Source: Euglena gracilis (lineage: Eukaryota; Euglenida; Euglenophyceae; Euglenales). From it: a DNA stretch of 64,000 nucleotides. Each line of letters opens with the position of its first letter. Positions within the stretch are counted from its first letter, which is position 1. The notes beneath the pieces are model-generated. The model worked only from the letters and a program-made list of their open reading frames with translations. It searched no databases and was not told where the DNA came from. The translations under genes and the position numbers were made by a program. The stretch is from the NCBI GenBank assembly GCA_039621445.1, contig CP154955.1, forward strand, positions 37,551,123-37,615,122. Direction: 5' to 3'. Below, in pieces: positions 43,501 through 52,700 of this stretch.

Positions 43501-45884
43501 GAGACGTTCAAGGTGATGCGGGCCATGGCGGAGCAGGAGCTGGTGGTGCAGTGGCCAGGCGCTGCGCTGACCGGCCCGGCCGGCGGGCTTGGCCTGGCAG
43601 TGAAACGGGGAAATGGGGCCGAAGACACTCCCAAAGTTTGCCCCGAATTACTTGTGCCAGGGGTGGGGTGCTCTTTGGCCACATTACTTGGCCCTCTCAC
43701 CCTCCTGTTTCACAGCACTCTCCAGCAGTATCTATTCTTCACCCCAAATTCTGAACAGCATTGAGGGCAGGGAATTTTTTAAGCCGGACCCATGCCACCC
43801 CGGGGGGTCGGTTCAGCCACCCGGCACCTTTTTTCACCAGCCAGCAGCAACTGGGCTGTAGACCCCCACTGTGCTGCTGTGCTGTGCTGCTGTCTGTGCA
43901 GCCTGGGAAAATTTTGGCCCATCCCGGACAATTTTGGGGCTGGGCCGAAAATTTTTGTGAAGAGGGGCCAAAAATGCCAAAACTGCCAATTTTGAGGGAT
44001 TTTTTTTGGGGGGGGGGTGGTTTCAGCTCAAAATCTGCGGAGAAAATCCAACCCGGCAAGATTTGGCCCTTTTCCTTTGCCTGCCTTTGGATGCCAGCCA
44101 GGTCCAGCCCGGCAGCCGGTGGGACCCTCCCCCCCATGGACCCTCACCCCCTTGGGCTGGGGGGTTTCCAGCCAGCAACACTTTCCCGCCGGCTGGCTGG
44201 ACCCCTGGGGCCTTAATCGGTTGAACGGTTGCGACTTGTGTGAGTCGCCCCTGCCGCACCTCCTGGAGGTCGCCAGCCCCTGCAGGGGGCTGAAGGAACA
44301 GGGCATGGACCTGGCCGACTTGGTGAAGAAGGCGTGTGCCTGCATCGCCATAAACGCCTGTGTCGGGCGGTTGCGAGCGGGGCAATTTGGCTCCCTCCGA
44401 CGCTTTTCTGGTTTGTTTTCGAGTTTGGCAAAATTGTACCTTTTACGTTTTTGTTTGTGTTTTTTGCTCCTTTTTTGTGTCGCGTTTTTCGAGGGTGTGT
44501 TGCTCCCCCCCCTTTGTGTCCCTGTCATCCCTGTGTGCCTTCTCTGCCTCCCTATCGCCCCCCCCCAGAACCAGGGCCGCGTGGGGATCCGGCTGGAGGA
44601 CCTGCCGGCGGAGGTGCAGAAGAAGTACCGGCGACTGCAGGCGGAGTACGAGGAGGAGTCACAGCCTCTTGCGCCCACAGCGTCCCGTTCCCGGCCATGG
44701 CAGAGGGGGGCTTGGCTGATTTCGTTCCAAAAAAAATCCCAAAAATGGCCAAAAATGGGCATTTTTGGCAAGCCTTGGGCTCCAAAAAAGTTTTGGCGCT
44801 TCGCGCCGGTCACTGGAAAAAAATGTAGCAGACGAGGGTCCACTAAGAAATCCCAGTGGACCCCCCCGGGGGGGGTACCTCGGATATCCACTGGCCAAAT
44901 TTGGATCCGCTGGAGCCCAGCCCCCCGGAGGGGGGGGGTACTGCAAACCCTCAAGCGGAAGCCTGCCCCCAAATGCCTGTGCAGTGGCGCGGGCCGTTGT
45001 GTTCCCGGAGACGTTGGCCGGATTTTCTCAAGGGCTGCTTCAGGAGGACCGCCACCCAAGCCCCAGCCAGCGGGCTTTTGGGGCGATCTGAAAGGGGGCA
45101 GCACACGATGCAGGGTTTCGTTCTGTTGTCGTGATAGTATTTGATGTCCAATCGACCCTACCAATTGACCCAGGAGGGGAGGCAACTTTGAGCTTGAACG
45201 ACATGATTTTGGAAGATATCAGTGGATGTGTGACTCATTTTTATGGGTATTTTGGGCCCTTTCAAGTTCTTTAAGGGTGGTCACCATCCACCCACCAAGG
45301 GGGGTCAAAAAATTGAGGGCGGTCTCGCTCCAGATTTGATTTTTCAAATCTTTCTTTCAAACCGAGCCTTGTGCATTATTTTGGCCAAGTCTCATGATGC
45401 TGTGAACGTACCAACTAACCCGAATTATTCAGCCGACAAGGGAGGACGAATTGCAAAACATTTTGATGGTGCCATTTTGGGTGAAAAGCATTTTTGAAAT
45501 ATCTCGAAATCTTGAAATTGATGGGGATCCAAGAGAATACCCAGGAACGACCCACGGAAGAAAGCGGGGGGGGGGAATGTGTTTCGCATTTTTTTCGCAT
45601 TTTGGTCGTTGCGCACACAAACCGCATTCAAAACATGCAAGTGTTTCTTCTTTGGTGTGGTTCATGCCTGGATAGAGAGCCCCCCCCCCCCCTTAGAGGG
45701 TTGGATTTGAACAAAACCCGATGGTCCCCCGTTCCACAATCGGTTTTTTCCGCTGCCCCCCGGGGCCGGGGCCGGGGGTTGGCGCCACTCCGCCCGGCTG
45801 CGGCTGCTGCAGGCGGCGATGACGCAGGAGCTGCAGCGCCTCCGCGCCCGCCTCTCCCTCAAGTCCGCCCTCGGCAACGTCTGA
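34281..45884 (+). CDS. LON substrate-binding-domain protein (multi-exon)
   Basis: Resolved exons: 37,416-37,652; 37,972-38,101; 39,515-39,650; 39,775-39,847; 40,075-40,152; 40,989-41,135; 43,259-43,396; about 43,453-43,534; 44,286-44,322; 44,569-44,657; and 45,813-45,884 (stop TGA 45,882). From 37,416 to 43,396 all phases fit. The LON domain is clear: GELVLPLFLLDD, then YFPGTNHTLNIIEPRYCEMC (the FPG...L.I.EPRY signature), then GSRRFVV, EVGAVFYIEEFEKGDK, HHKVIGRVRIHRLLNPRAL and YVRAVVTDLKDEEEE. The C-terminal part has FWETASLWQSL, a helix with LPAEVQKKYRRLQ and a final LQRLRARLSLKSALGNV. This is the stand-alone LON fold, without the AAA ATPase or Ser-Lys protease of Lon itself. In eukaryotes such proteins are linked to protein recognition or turnover; substrate unknown. 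The start is uncertain: ATG 34,281 (MADYGSESSASLSRTK) and a Pro/Ala-rich exon from 35,570 are candidates. Confidence 0.8.
34435..34520. repeat. GT-rich microsatellite
   Basis: GTGTGTGTGCGCGCGCGC, then GTGGGTGGGTGG units, then about 12 GT units. Confidence 0.95.
34640..34960 (+). repeat. TTATAAACCCCCC element, copy 2
   Basis: Shares GCCGACCAAACCAAACC, GGGACGATTTTTTTTCTTCTG, TGACTGACCATCATCAAGAATG and the CAACAATCCCTTGACTTAT right end with the copies at 24,218-24,600 and 38,640-39,010. Confidence 0.75.
35080..35430 (+). repeat. AAATATAACCCCCC element
   Basis: Bounded by CCCCCCAAATATAACCCCCC on the left and TTTATATTTGGGGGGGTT on the right, with AAATATAAACCCCCC units inside. Related in its ends, but not its interior, to the AAATATAAAGCCCC pair at 40,335 and 59,795. 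Confidence 0.65.
35570..35764 (+). CDS. Candidate Pro/Ala-rich exon of the LON-domain gene
   Basis: Acceptor TTGTGCCTCCAG. The frame with almost exclusively G/C third positions reads PFVPQGPPPTAALPLQPPAA and continues Pro/Ala/Gly-rich to GMQSLKADPG. The end is not fixed: donors GCC|GTACCG, CAGG|GTGGTG and others are possible. Confidence 0.45.
37416..37652 (+). CDS. LON-domain gene exon (N-terminal linker)
   Basis: Acceptor CTCTGTTGCAG, donor AAG|GTCCAG, phase 0 on both sides. Encodes QRTAIRWYSQPGTPFPPRPP, a Gly/Ser-rich part and VQGIGSSVLGGQSAK. Confidence 0.6.
37972..38101 (+). CDS. LON-domain gene exon, start of the domain
   Basis: Encodes KAFGYDTVRWLPLMLNDYQP and LDGELVLPLFLLDD, the first strand of the LON fold. 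Donor GATG|GTCCTG, phase 1. The acceptor GGTCGCAG at 37,971 keeps phase 0; TTGGTTCGCAG at 37,934 has a better pyrimidine tract but needs phase 2. Confidence 0.7.
38640..39010 (+). repeat. TTATAAACCCCCC element, copy 3
   Basis: In the intron between the first two LON exons. Shares GATGACGGTCGTCGGTCTC, CAGCTGAAAAATCGTCCC and GCTGACCAACCAATCAGGTC with the other copies. Confidence 0.7.
39515..39650 (+). CDS. LON-domain gene exon with FPG and EPR signature
   Basis: Acceptor TTCCGCTGCTGGGCAG, phase 1, joining GAT-G to TG. Encodes VSNAPLGASSCTPW and ADNAYFPGTNHTLNIIEPR. Donor CG|GTGTGC, phase 2, splitting the Arg codon of EPRY. Confidence 0.85.
39775..39847 (+). CDS. LON-domain gene exon
   Basis: Acceptor GCCTCCCCGCAG. 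The G completes Arg, then YCEMCSDIILNGSRRFVVPM and FQRP. Donor CCG|GTGCCG, phase 0. Confidence 0.85.
39900..40035. repeat. 11-bp minisatellite GCCACGCTCAG filling an intron
   Basis: Twelve units of GCCACGCTCAG or GCCACGCTCAT. The host intron (39,848-40,074) is only 227 bp, so the array makes up more than half of it. Confidence 0.95.
40075..40152 (+). CDS. LON-domain gene exon
   Basis: Acceptor TTTGCCCGCAG, donor AAG|GTGCCC, phase 0. Twenty-six codons: PAKMGDLSIAEVGAVFYIEE followed by FEKGDK, the central strand of the LON domain. Confidence 0.85.
40335..40720 (+). repeat. AAATATAAAGCCCC element, copy 1
   Basis: Landmarks are CCCCAAATATAAAGCCCCCC, GTGGAGCCAGACACTGG, ATAGGAGGTACACAACG, and CACCCGAAAAAGTTTGATTT, ending CTTTATATTTGGGGGG. 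It is almost identical to 59,795-60,170. It lies in a LON-gene intron. Confidence 0.85.
40989..41135 (+). CDS. LON-domain gene exon, C-terminal half of the domain
   Basis: Acceptor CTTCTCGGCGCAG, donor GAG|GTGTAC, phase 0, 49 codons. Encodes RSGGIVKYVCHHKVIGRVRI and HRLLNPRALVDRSTYVRAVV, then TDLKDEEEE. The GRVRI...Y.RA.V pattern is typical of LON domains. Confidence 0.85.
41312..41354. repeat. Poly-G tract
   Basis: Runs of G up to about 28 long, with only a few T interruptions, in a LON-gene intron. The 170-residue hydrophobic frame that follows is judged non-coding. Confidence 0.9.
43259..43396 (+). CDS. LON-domain gene exon after the domain
   Basis: Acceptor GGACAAGGCCAG, donor CTG|GTCGGT, phase 0. 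Encodes NLMTPGVDGQFWETASLWQS then LTGLEGPGL. A FWET..LWQ motif after the LON fold recurs, to my knowledge, in algal homologues. Confidence 0.6.
43453..43534 (+). CDS. LON-domain gene exon (boundaries approximate)
   Basis: Encodes PRALRERLETFKVMRAMAEQ and E, a clear amphipathic helix with G/C-ending codons. The acceptor could be the CCTGTCCTTCAG at 43,426 or an AG nearer the helix. The donor is also uncertain. Confidence 0.5.
44286..44322 (+). CDS. LON-domain gene, short exon
   Basis: Acceptor CAGCCCCTGCAG, donor TTG|GTGAAG. Encodes GLKEQGMDLADL, phase 2 in and 0 out. The phase-2 partner upstream was not identified. Confidence 0.45.
44569..44657 (+). CDS. LON-domain gene exon
   Basis: Acceptor CGCCCCCCCCCAG. 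Encodes NQGRVGIRLEDLPAEVQKKY and RRLQAEYEE. Donor GA|GTCACA or, 24 bp later, GC|GTCCCG; both leave phase 2. Confidence 0.65.
45813..45884 (+). CDS. LON-domain gene, last exon
   Basis: Acceptor GGCTGCTGCAG, phase 0. Encodes AAMTQELQRLRARLSLKSAL then GNV and TGA at 45,882. A helix ending in R.SLK.. is the expected C-terminus of this protein type. Confidence 0.75.
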   Translation, partial: AAMTQELQRLRARLSLKSALGNV

Positions 45885-47939
45885 CCCGCCGCCCCAGCTT
45901 GGGACCCTCCTCTTCCTCCTCCTCCTCCCCGCCGCCGCCGCCCCGTGGCCTGGATGGCTTGCTGGCGGCCTGTTGGCCGGCGTTTGGGAAGTGGGGAGGG
46001 GACGGGTGCCCTCTGCACAATGCAACGGATGTCTTGCGTGGCAGGCATCGCCAAGGGAGGACACAAGCCAACCACAGTTTGTTTTTTTCTTGTCGGTTGG
46101 TGACGAGGGGGATGGGGGAGGGTGCCCATTAGGCTTTTTTTTTTAAGAAAGGGGGTGGATATGGAGGTAAGGGGGCAGGGCACTTACGACCCCCCACTTT
46201 CGACCCCCCCCCCTTGGGGGCAGTTGGATTTTGGGGTGGGTGGTGCTACCCCTAGTGCCGAAGGCGTTGGGGCCTGAAAATGGCCATTTTCAAAGGAGAA
46301 TTGGTTTGGTCGGCAGGCACCAGGAGCCGAACCCGAACCCCCGGAGGGTCCATGGGCAGCTACCCCATAGCACTAGGCACCCCCTCCCCCTCCCCCCAGG
46401 GTTGTGTCCACCCCCCCTGGGGGAAGGGCCATGTGGGTACCTCTGGGTTCCCCACATCCCAAATTTATCTCCCTAAACAGCTTTCACTGTAAGGGTGTCC
46501 ATCATTCAAGTGGGAGGAGGAGTCCCCCTCAGTCCCCCCCCCCCGACCGGACGTGGGGGTCTGGACTATTCCCTTTCCAGACCGACACCCAGGGGGATAC
46601 CCAGGCATCCCGACAGAAAGGTCGAAATTTCTTCCTTCCGACACTTCAAAAAATTCAAAATGATCTTATTGACATGTTTTTTTGCCCCCCAAAAATGAAT
46701 TTTGGGAAGATTTTGGGGCAAATTCAAGGTCCAGTGCTTTGCACTGGTCTAAAAAATTGATCATTCTGACCATGCCACTGTTGAGAGGGGAGGGGGTATC
46801 CCCGTACCCCCACCCCTCTGTATACGTAGGGGGTCCAGACCAACCCCTACTCCCATTTTGTCTAATGGAACGCTCTCCCCCCGACAGTGGTCCCCATCTT
46901 TGGGTGGGTGGGTGGGTGGATACCGACCCCCCCCCTGCCCTAAAGAAGGAACTGAGGCTGACCCCCCACAGTGCATTTCAGGTGTTCTTGGGCTCCCCTG
47001 CACTTCCACCTGCCCCTTCCCACCCAACCCGCCATGACAGCTGGCATCACTCCCTCCGATGGCGGTAGTGGTGGTGGTGGTGGTGGTGGTGGCGCTGTGT
47101 GGCGGTGTGTGGCTTTCCAGCAACCACCCGGCGGAAGTGTTGCCTCGCTCCTCCCCCAGCCCTCGTCCGCCTGGCTGCCGGGGGGGCTGCCGCGGTGCCG
47201 GGCTCGGCATACGCCGCCGTGTTCCCCGGCTTCTTTTTAGCTCAGAAGACCCCGGGGGGGGGGGAAGGGGTTCGGGGCTGCCCCCTCGCCCCCCTGGGGG
47301 GGGTCTAAAATGGAAGCCTGCGTGTACCCCCCGCTGTACAGGGGAGGGGCGGCGCCTGCCTGTCCGGGCCTGCCGCTCCTCCCATGTTGGACGCCCCTCC
47401 TCCTCCCAGCGGATCGGTGCGGCCTTCTGAGGTGGCCACTCTGTCCTGGGTGTTCAGTGTTGCTGCGTAACTGTGGTGTAATCCCTCAATAGCCCTTCAA
47501 CCATAGCTGGAGTTTTTTTGTTCTTCTTGAAAAAATCGTTTTTTATGTTGTATTTTTTTGAGGAAAAAACGGCCAAAAAAAAGTCAAAAAACAACAGATA
47601 TCCCTTGATTGCCAGGGTGAACTCAAAATGGGCCGAAATGCTTCAAAAACCCATATTTTTTGGTCAAATTCGGAAAAAATGGGCAAAATCGTAAATTTTG
47701 GTCACTTTGTATCAATTCTCTTGTCCAAACCATCCAAAATTTCCCCTGACATGGTCCAGAAATGGAAAAAGCACAAAGATTTGAGGTGAAATTTTTTTCG
47801 CCCAGGACCCTTAATGGGGTTTTTTTATATAAAGAAAACAATTTTTTTTTAAAAAGCGTGGTTTTTGATTTCGTTTTAAACGAGCTGCCAGCAACATCAC
47901 GGAAACAGTTGCTCCAGGGTCCACCTAGGTCATTTGTGG

Positions 47940-48165
47940 AATGTAAACCCCCTCCCAAATAACACCCCCCCCCCCCCCCCGGTGTGTTATTCGGGCACCC
48001 GAACTGGGGCCCCAGGGGGGGGGGTGTTATTTGGGGGGGGTGCGTTATTCTTACATGGAAAACCAAAGGAAAACAGGGGTGTGTTATTTGGGTGCACGAT
48101 ATCGGCCCCCGAGGGGGGGTGTGTTATTTGGGGGGGGGGGTGTTATTTGGGAGGGGGGTTTACCC
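47940..48165. repeat. TTATT element (AATAACACCCC form)
   Basis: CCCTCCCAAATAACACCCCC at the left; GGTGTTATTTGGGAGGGG at the right. Several GTGTTATT units separated by G-runs lie inside. Related in style to 51,735-51,900 and 58,165-58,395. Confidence 0.65.
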
Positions 48166-48433
48166 ACTCGGTCGTGGGCTGCCAAACACGCATGCTGGGC
48201 ATCTGTTCCCATGCCCCAAAGCAACCTCACCAAGCAAACTCGTGGCTTTTCTCTCTGTCTCCTGGGGCACAGACCACATCGCATCATTTTTATTATTTTG
48301 GGTTGTGGGGGCCGGGCATCGTGACTTTCTAAAAAGGAATCACGTTAGTGTTATTGCGCAAATGTCCCAAGATATGCTTTTGTAAATTTTGAAACCATTT
48401 CCCCTTCCCTTGCAGCCACTTGCTTCCCCCCAT

Positions 48434-48910
48434 CCAGGGGTTTTCTTAAGCCTGAGGGTACCCCATCCCCCGGAGGGGGGGGTCCAGCCAGCCAGCAGCT
48501 CAAATCCAGCCAGCAGCCCAAATTCGGGCTGGGAGCCCCCCCCCCCCCGGGGGGTCGAGTGAAATAAAGTTGGGTCCAGCCCGGCCGGACCAGCCGGCCG
48601 CAGGCCGGCCAGCCAATTGGGCTGCCCAGCACACCTATCCCTGCATTTTTCCCCCTCATCACAACTTCCTCCATCACAGCCCCCCAGCCTTGACCTTGCT
48701 CCATCCATCAAAATGTCGAAAATGGCAAAAAATTATTGGAAAATTTAGTTTACCGTCGACCAAGCCCAGCCCCCCTCCTCCAGCCCCGGACCCCCCCCTC
48801 CCCCCCTATCCCCCTGGGGGGGGGTCCAGCCAGCAGCTCAAATCCAGCCAGCATCCTTTTTGCCAGCCGGAGGCTGGACCCCCCTGGGGGGGTCCTTAAG
48901 AAAACCCCTG
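48434..48910. mobile_element. TIR element with CCAGGGGTTTTCTTAAG ends, copy 3
   Basis: The left end CCAGGGGTTTTCTTAAG is matched by CTTAAGAAAACCCCTG at 48,895-48,910. Inside, GTCCAGCCAGCAGCTCAAAT occurs near each end, and CCCAAATTCGGGCTGGG is a hairpin. It lies just upstream of the Dzip-like gene. Confidence 0.8.
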
Positions 48911-49621
48911 CCCCCATCAACTTTGCATCAACAACATCAACACCATCATCCCTATATTTTTTTATATACCGTTACTTATAATGTCACAGTGGTGTCCACA
49001 AGGATACTCATACTTCGCTCCCTATGTTCCGTTTGTTGAAGATTCTGAACAGGTCCATGGGAAGTCAAATGGACACACTTTCCCCTTTCCCCTGAAGAGC
49101 ACCCTCTTTTCTGTGAAGATGTGAAGATTCTTGAGCTCTGTTTCAAATGGTGGTCTGAAACAATGGTCAGGACAGTGGAGACCCTTCATTTGCCTTCAGT
49201 GGAGAACGCGACAAAGATACTGAATGCCTTTGTTGATGGGGGATTATTTATTGACGAAGCTCAACCTCCATTGGCATCCAGTCGGTTACAGAAGGACCTC
49301 AGGTGGATATTGCCATTACATTCAAAAATACCATGTAAACAGTACACCCCAAAAACTACTAATTTACCCCACTGTTCTTCGAGCCGCTTCCCTCCCCAGG
49401 AACAAATGAATGGGAGGTTAGTGGAATCTTCCTCGAATGCTTGCTTTTTGGCCAAAGAAAGCCCCACCCCACGATTCGCTGTCTGTCCACCCACTGCATT
49501 TCCCTTCCCGGAGGGCCGCACGCAAGGAGGCTGGCTGTTTCGGCATCGCCCCCCCCCCCCCCAGCCTGCCATGGCTGCCGGCGGGTGTGCTGCGTGTGGG
49601 CAGCCACCAGCCTGACCGCCG

Positions 49622-49715
49622 ATGGGGTTCTCCGCCCTGCGGGTCTTCGAACCCAAGTGCCAGGAGCTGCAGTGGAGCCGGGTGCTGGCGGTGGATGTGG
49701 CCGCATTCCACGAAG
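49622..49715 (+). CDS. Dzip-like gene, exon 1
   Basis: ATG directly after an in-frame TGA region. Encodes MGFSALRVFEPKCQELQWSR and VLAVDVAAFHE. Donor GAAG|GTCGGC, phase 1. Confidence 0.75.
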
Positions 49716-52700
49716 GTCGGCTCATTTTGGTTGATGGCCGGCGGCAGATTTTGCGCTTGGAAGAGTCATGCCAAACACATGATACCGAAACATACATGAT
49801 GAACAAAGGTACGTATGAATGAATGTGACTCTGTGCACCTTCATGGGCGGTGGGTTTTTCCCTTCTCACATCTCCAGGGTCATCGATTTTGAAGTGGGTG
49901 AAGGAAAATTGCGTTCAGTTAAAGTTGGAGGCATTTTGTGGACAATTTTTGTGTGTTTGTTTGACTGGGGGGTATCCAGTTGAAACAGCGGTGGGCAGCG
50001 AATCCACACCGGTGGAACATTCCGCAACGAGGCTTCGTCGTGACCAAAAAATGCCGTCGCCTGTTGGTTTTCAACAGTCATCTCAAGCGGCGGTGTTGGC
50101 TTGAAGTGTTCGGTCACTCATTGCGACAACACAAGTCGGCGGTTGCCGGTGTTCACGGCTGCCATCGACAGGGCCCCCCGCCCACGCTTGGGCAAGGCTC
50201 GCATCTTCCCTTAGGGTTCCCATTTGGATCCCCAGGTTCCCTCGTCCACAGGGCGGAAGACGGAGGCGGACGTCAAGCACCTGCTGGACGACCTGCTGCC
50301 GCACCTGCTGCAGTGCTTCGTGGCCCGCCGGGCACCGGAGGCCGCCCAGCCCGAGCGGCTGCTGCAGCTGTTCCGCGTGACGCAGTTGCTGATGGAGTGC
50401 GTGTGCGCGTGCACATGCGTGCGTGTGCAATGAAATCTTTTTTGAGAGAGCCCGTCCTCCGCATCCTCGATACGACACATTTGTGTGTTTTAATCGCATA
50501 TTTAACCCCCTTCCCGATGACCAGTGGTTACATTGCGCTGACTTCCTCGTGGAAATGGCACCATTTGGCCAATTTACCAGGAACTGGAAGAGAACGAGCC
50601 AAATATTGCCCTCTGCCAGACCGTTGAGCTGGGGCCCCATTCCAGGCGTTCCACCCTGGCGTTTTCTGAGCGGTCCACCCTGGAATCCGGATAGCTCTGG
50701 GCTCGCAGGAAGCGGCCAGCTGGCGGAGGGCCCGATGAAGGTCCACGGGTCAAATTCCACACATCCCCTCCTGTGCCCCCACTGTGGCCCCCAACCCCCT
50801 TTTTCTGGTCACTGCCCCCCCCCCCCAGGCTGGTCAACCAGGACTACGAATACGCCGACGAGGAGTGGGAGAAGTGCCAGGCGGCTCTGGTGTGGTCGTG
50901 CTCTGGTGCAATTGCCTTTCCCTTGGCGCCGCCTGGTTGGCTTCCGTCATATGGTGTCATCGAAGCAGACTCCCCTGCTGACACAGGTGGCACTGGCATT
51001 CTCCTTTCACAGGCTTCCAGGTCAGATTCCCAAAGTGGGCAGCCAAGTGGTGTGCGACCGTGCAGACACTCACTGTATTTGTGGTTGTCTCTGATTGTTG
51101 CTGCCATTAACCACAGTGAGTTCTGTATGCTGTCTTTCAATGCTTTTTATTTATGATTATTTTTAAAATTTGTATGTCTGATTTTTCAGGACACCTTGGA
51201 CAGCTGAACAGGGTTCAATGAGAGTAAATAAATAATTGCTACAAGCCAAAACAAAGCTTGAATATGCCAGGTTGCTAGCTGAGGTTGCAGCTATTGGATT
51301 CCCACCAGTCACCAGTGAGGATTGCTTGGTGCCAGTTGGCACTTTGTTTGGGCTAATTTTTAGGAATGATCTGGCCTTTGTAAATTTATGAGCGTTTCCT
51401 AATTTAAAGGTTTTCTCAGCCGGTGATTTAGGAAATTCAAAACCATATCATTTTGGCCCCCTCTGATCTATTCAAAATTTTTCAACGCCTGGGACTTTAA
51501 CATAATAGAAAACAGGTGGGTGCACATGATGTTTTATTGTTAAGTTCTCTTTTTTTTGCAAAAAAGAGGGATCTTTTGATCGTAGAATCACAACTTAAAC
51601 TTCCCTTCTGAATGTAGAACCGACCCCCCCCCTCTGGCTGCTTGATTTGCTGACCAAATATAGAACTGCCCACCTTTTTTGAAACGAGGCACATAAAAGA
51701 CAAAACGCCCCCCTTAAATAAGGAACCCCATCCCTGGGGCGGTTATTTGGGCCCTTTCTTTCAGCGTCGTAAAGGAACTTTTCTTTAAATAGGGGGGTGC
51801 CCAGTTACTGTAACCATCTTTTTTTGCCCCCCCCCCAAGTTATTCGGCCACTGCCAGGAGCAAGGGCCCCACCAGGTTATTTGGGGGGGGGGTTATGGCA
51901 CACGGGCCCAAAGGCGGCCATTTTCAATTAATTCATTAAGAACTCATAGCTCATTAAAAATGGAAAAATGAAAGTATTAATATCTTGAATAATAATTAAT
52001 TAATAATGACCTACCCCCGAGTCCCTATTCTTTTTTCTGAAAAAAATTAAATCTTTTTGAGGCTTGGGTATAATTTTGGTGTTTTTTTTTCTTTGTTCCT
52101 GGCAGATATTCTTTGGCACACCCTGTGGCACTTTGTTTTCTGTGACTGTCAATATCAGAGTCATCATTATTTTCACGTGGCACAAACAATCAGAGGTAAA
52201 TTTGATGTCCAGTAGTTTCAACGGGCTTTCAGGAATAGGGAGCTTCCAATGAGTAGAAGTGCCCTGAAGGAAAGAAAGAACCAGAGGGGTAATGCTGCTG
52301 AACAAAAGGAGGAAAATCAATGCCCACTGCACCCGGTTCCAACAAAGCAAGTATTATCTTCCTGGCTCAGACCCTTCTCTCCGCCTCCTCCTCCTCCTCC
52401 TCTTCTGCCCATCTTGAATTGGTACTCAGTTAGGTTGAGCTACTCGAAGTGCGGTGGGGGCTTCTGTCCAGGGAAGAAAAATGACCATTGGTTTTCCACA
52501 GGGAGAGAGGGAGGGGGGTCCGAACCCCTCTCCCTGGGTCCCCTTCCTCTCCAGGGGCGGGGGGAGCGACCAAAACCTTTTCTTCTGCCGCTTTTGTCGA
52601 TTTGTTGGGGAAAACACCTGAAAAACGATTTTGGGCAGCCTTAAGTTAAATCTCCGTTCTTTGATGGGTTGAGCTGGGATGGGTGGGGGAGGAGAGGAGT

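Larger units (their letters stand above)
45885..49621. other. Intergenic, repeat-rich
   Basis: No exon confidently placed. 47,057-47,090 is a GGTGGT microsatellite. 47,160-47,290 has GC-rich open frames (LVRLAAGGAAAVPGSAYAAV) with a plausible acceptor, but no partner exons in phase. 49,121-49,615 is a 164-codon frame of mixed composition ending just before the next gene; it may be a relic. Confidence 0.5.

Noticed and set aside
44028-45185. 385-residue minus-strand frame
   Set aside because: Antisense to LON-gene exons with in-phase splicing. GC-rich DNA lacks stops on both strands.
47059-47430. Frame starting MAVVVVV that looks like a signal peptide
   Set aside because: The Val run is a GGTGGT microsatellite in one frame; there is no supporting downstream exon.
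52249-52644. 131-residue + strand frame in the Dzip gap, considered as the missing zinc-finger exon
   Set aside because: No C2H2 spacing, weak splice context, and mixed codon use.
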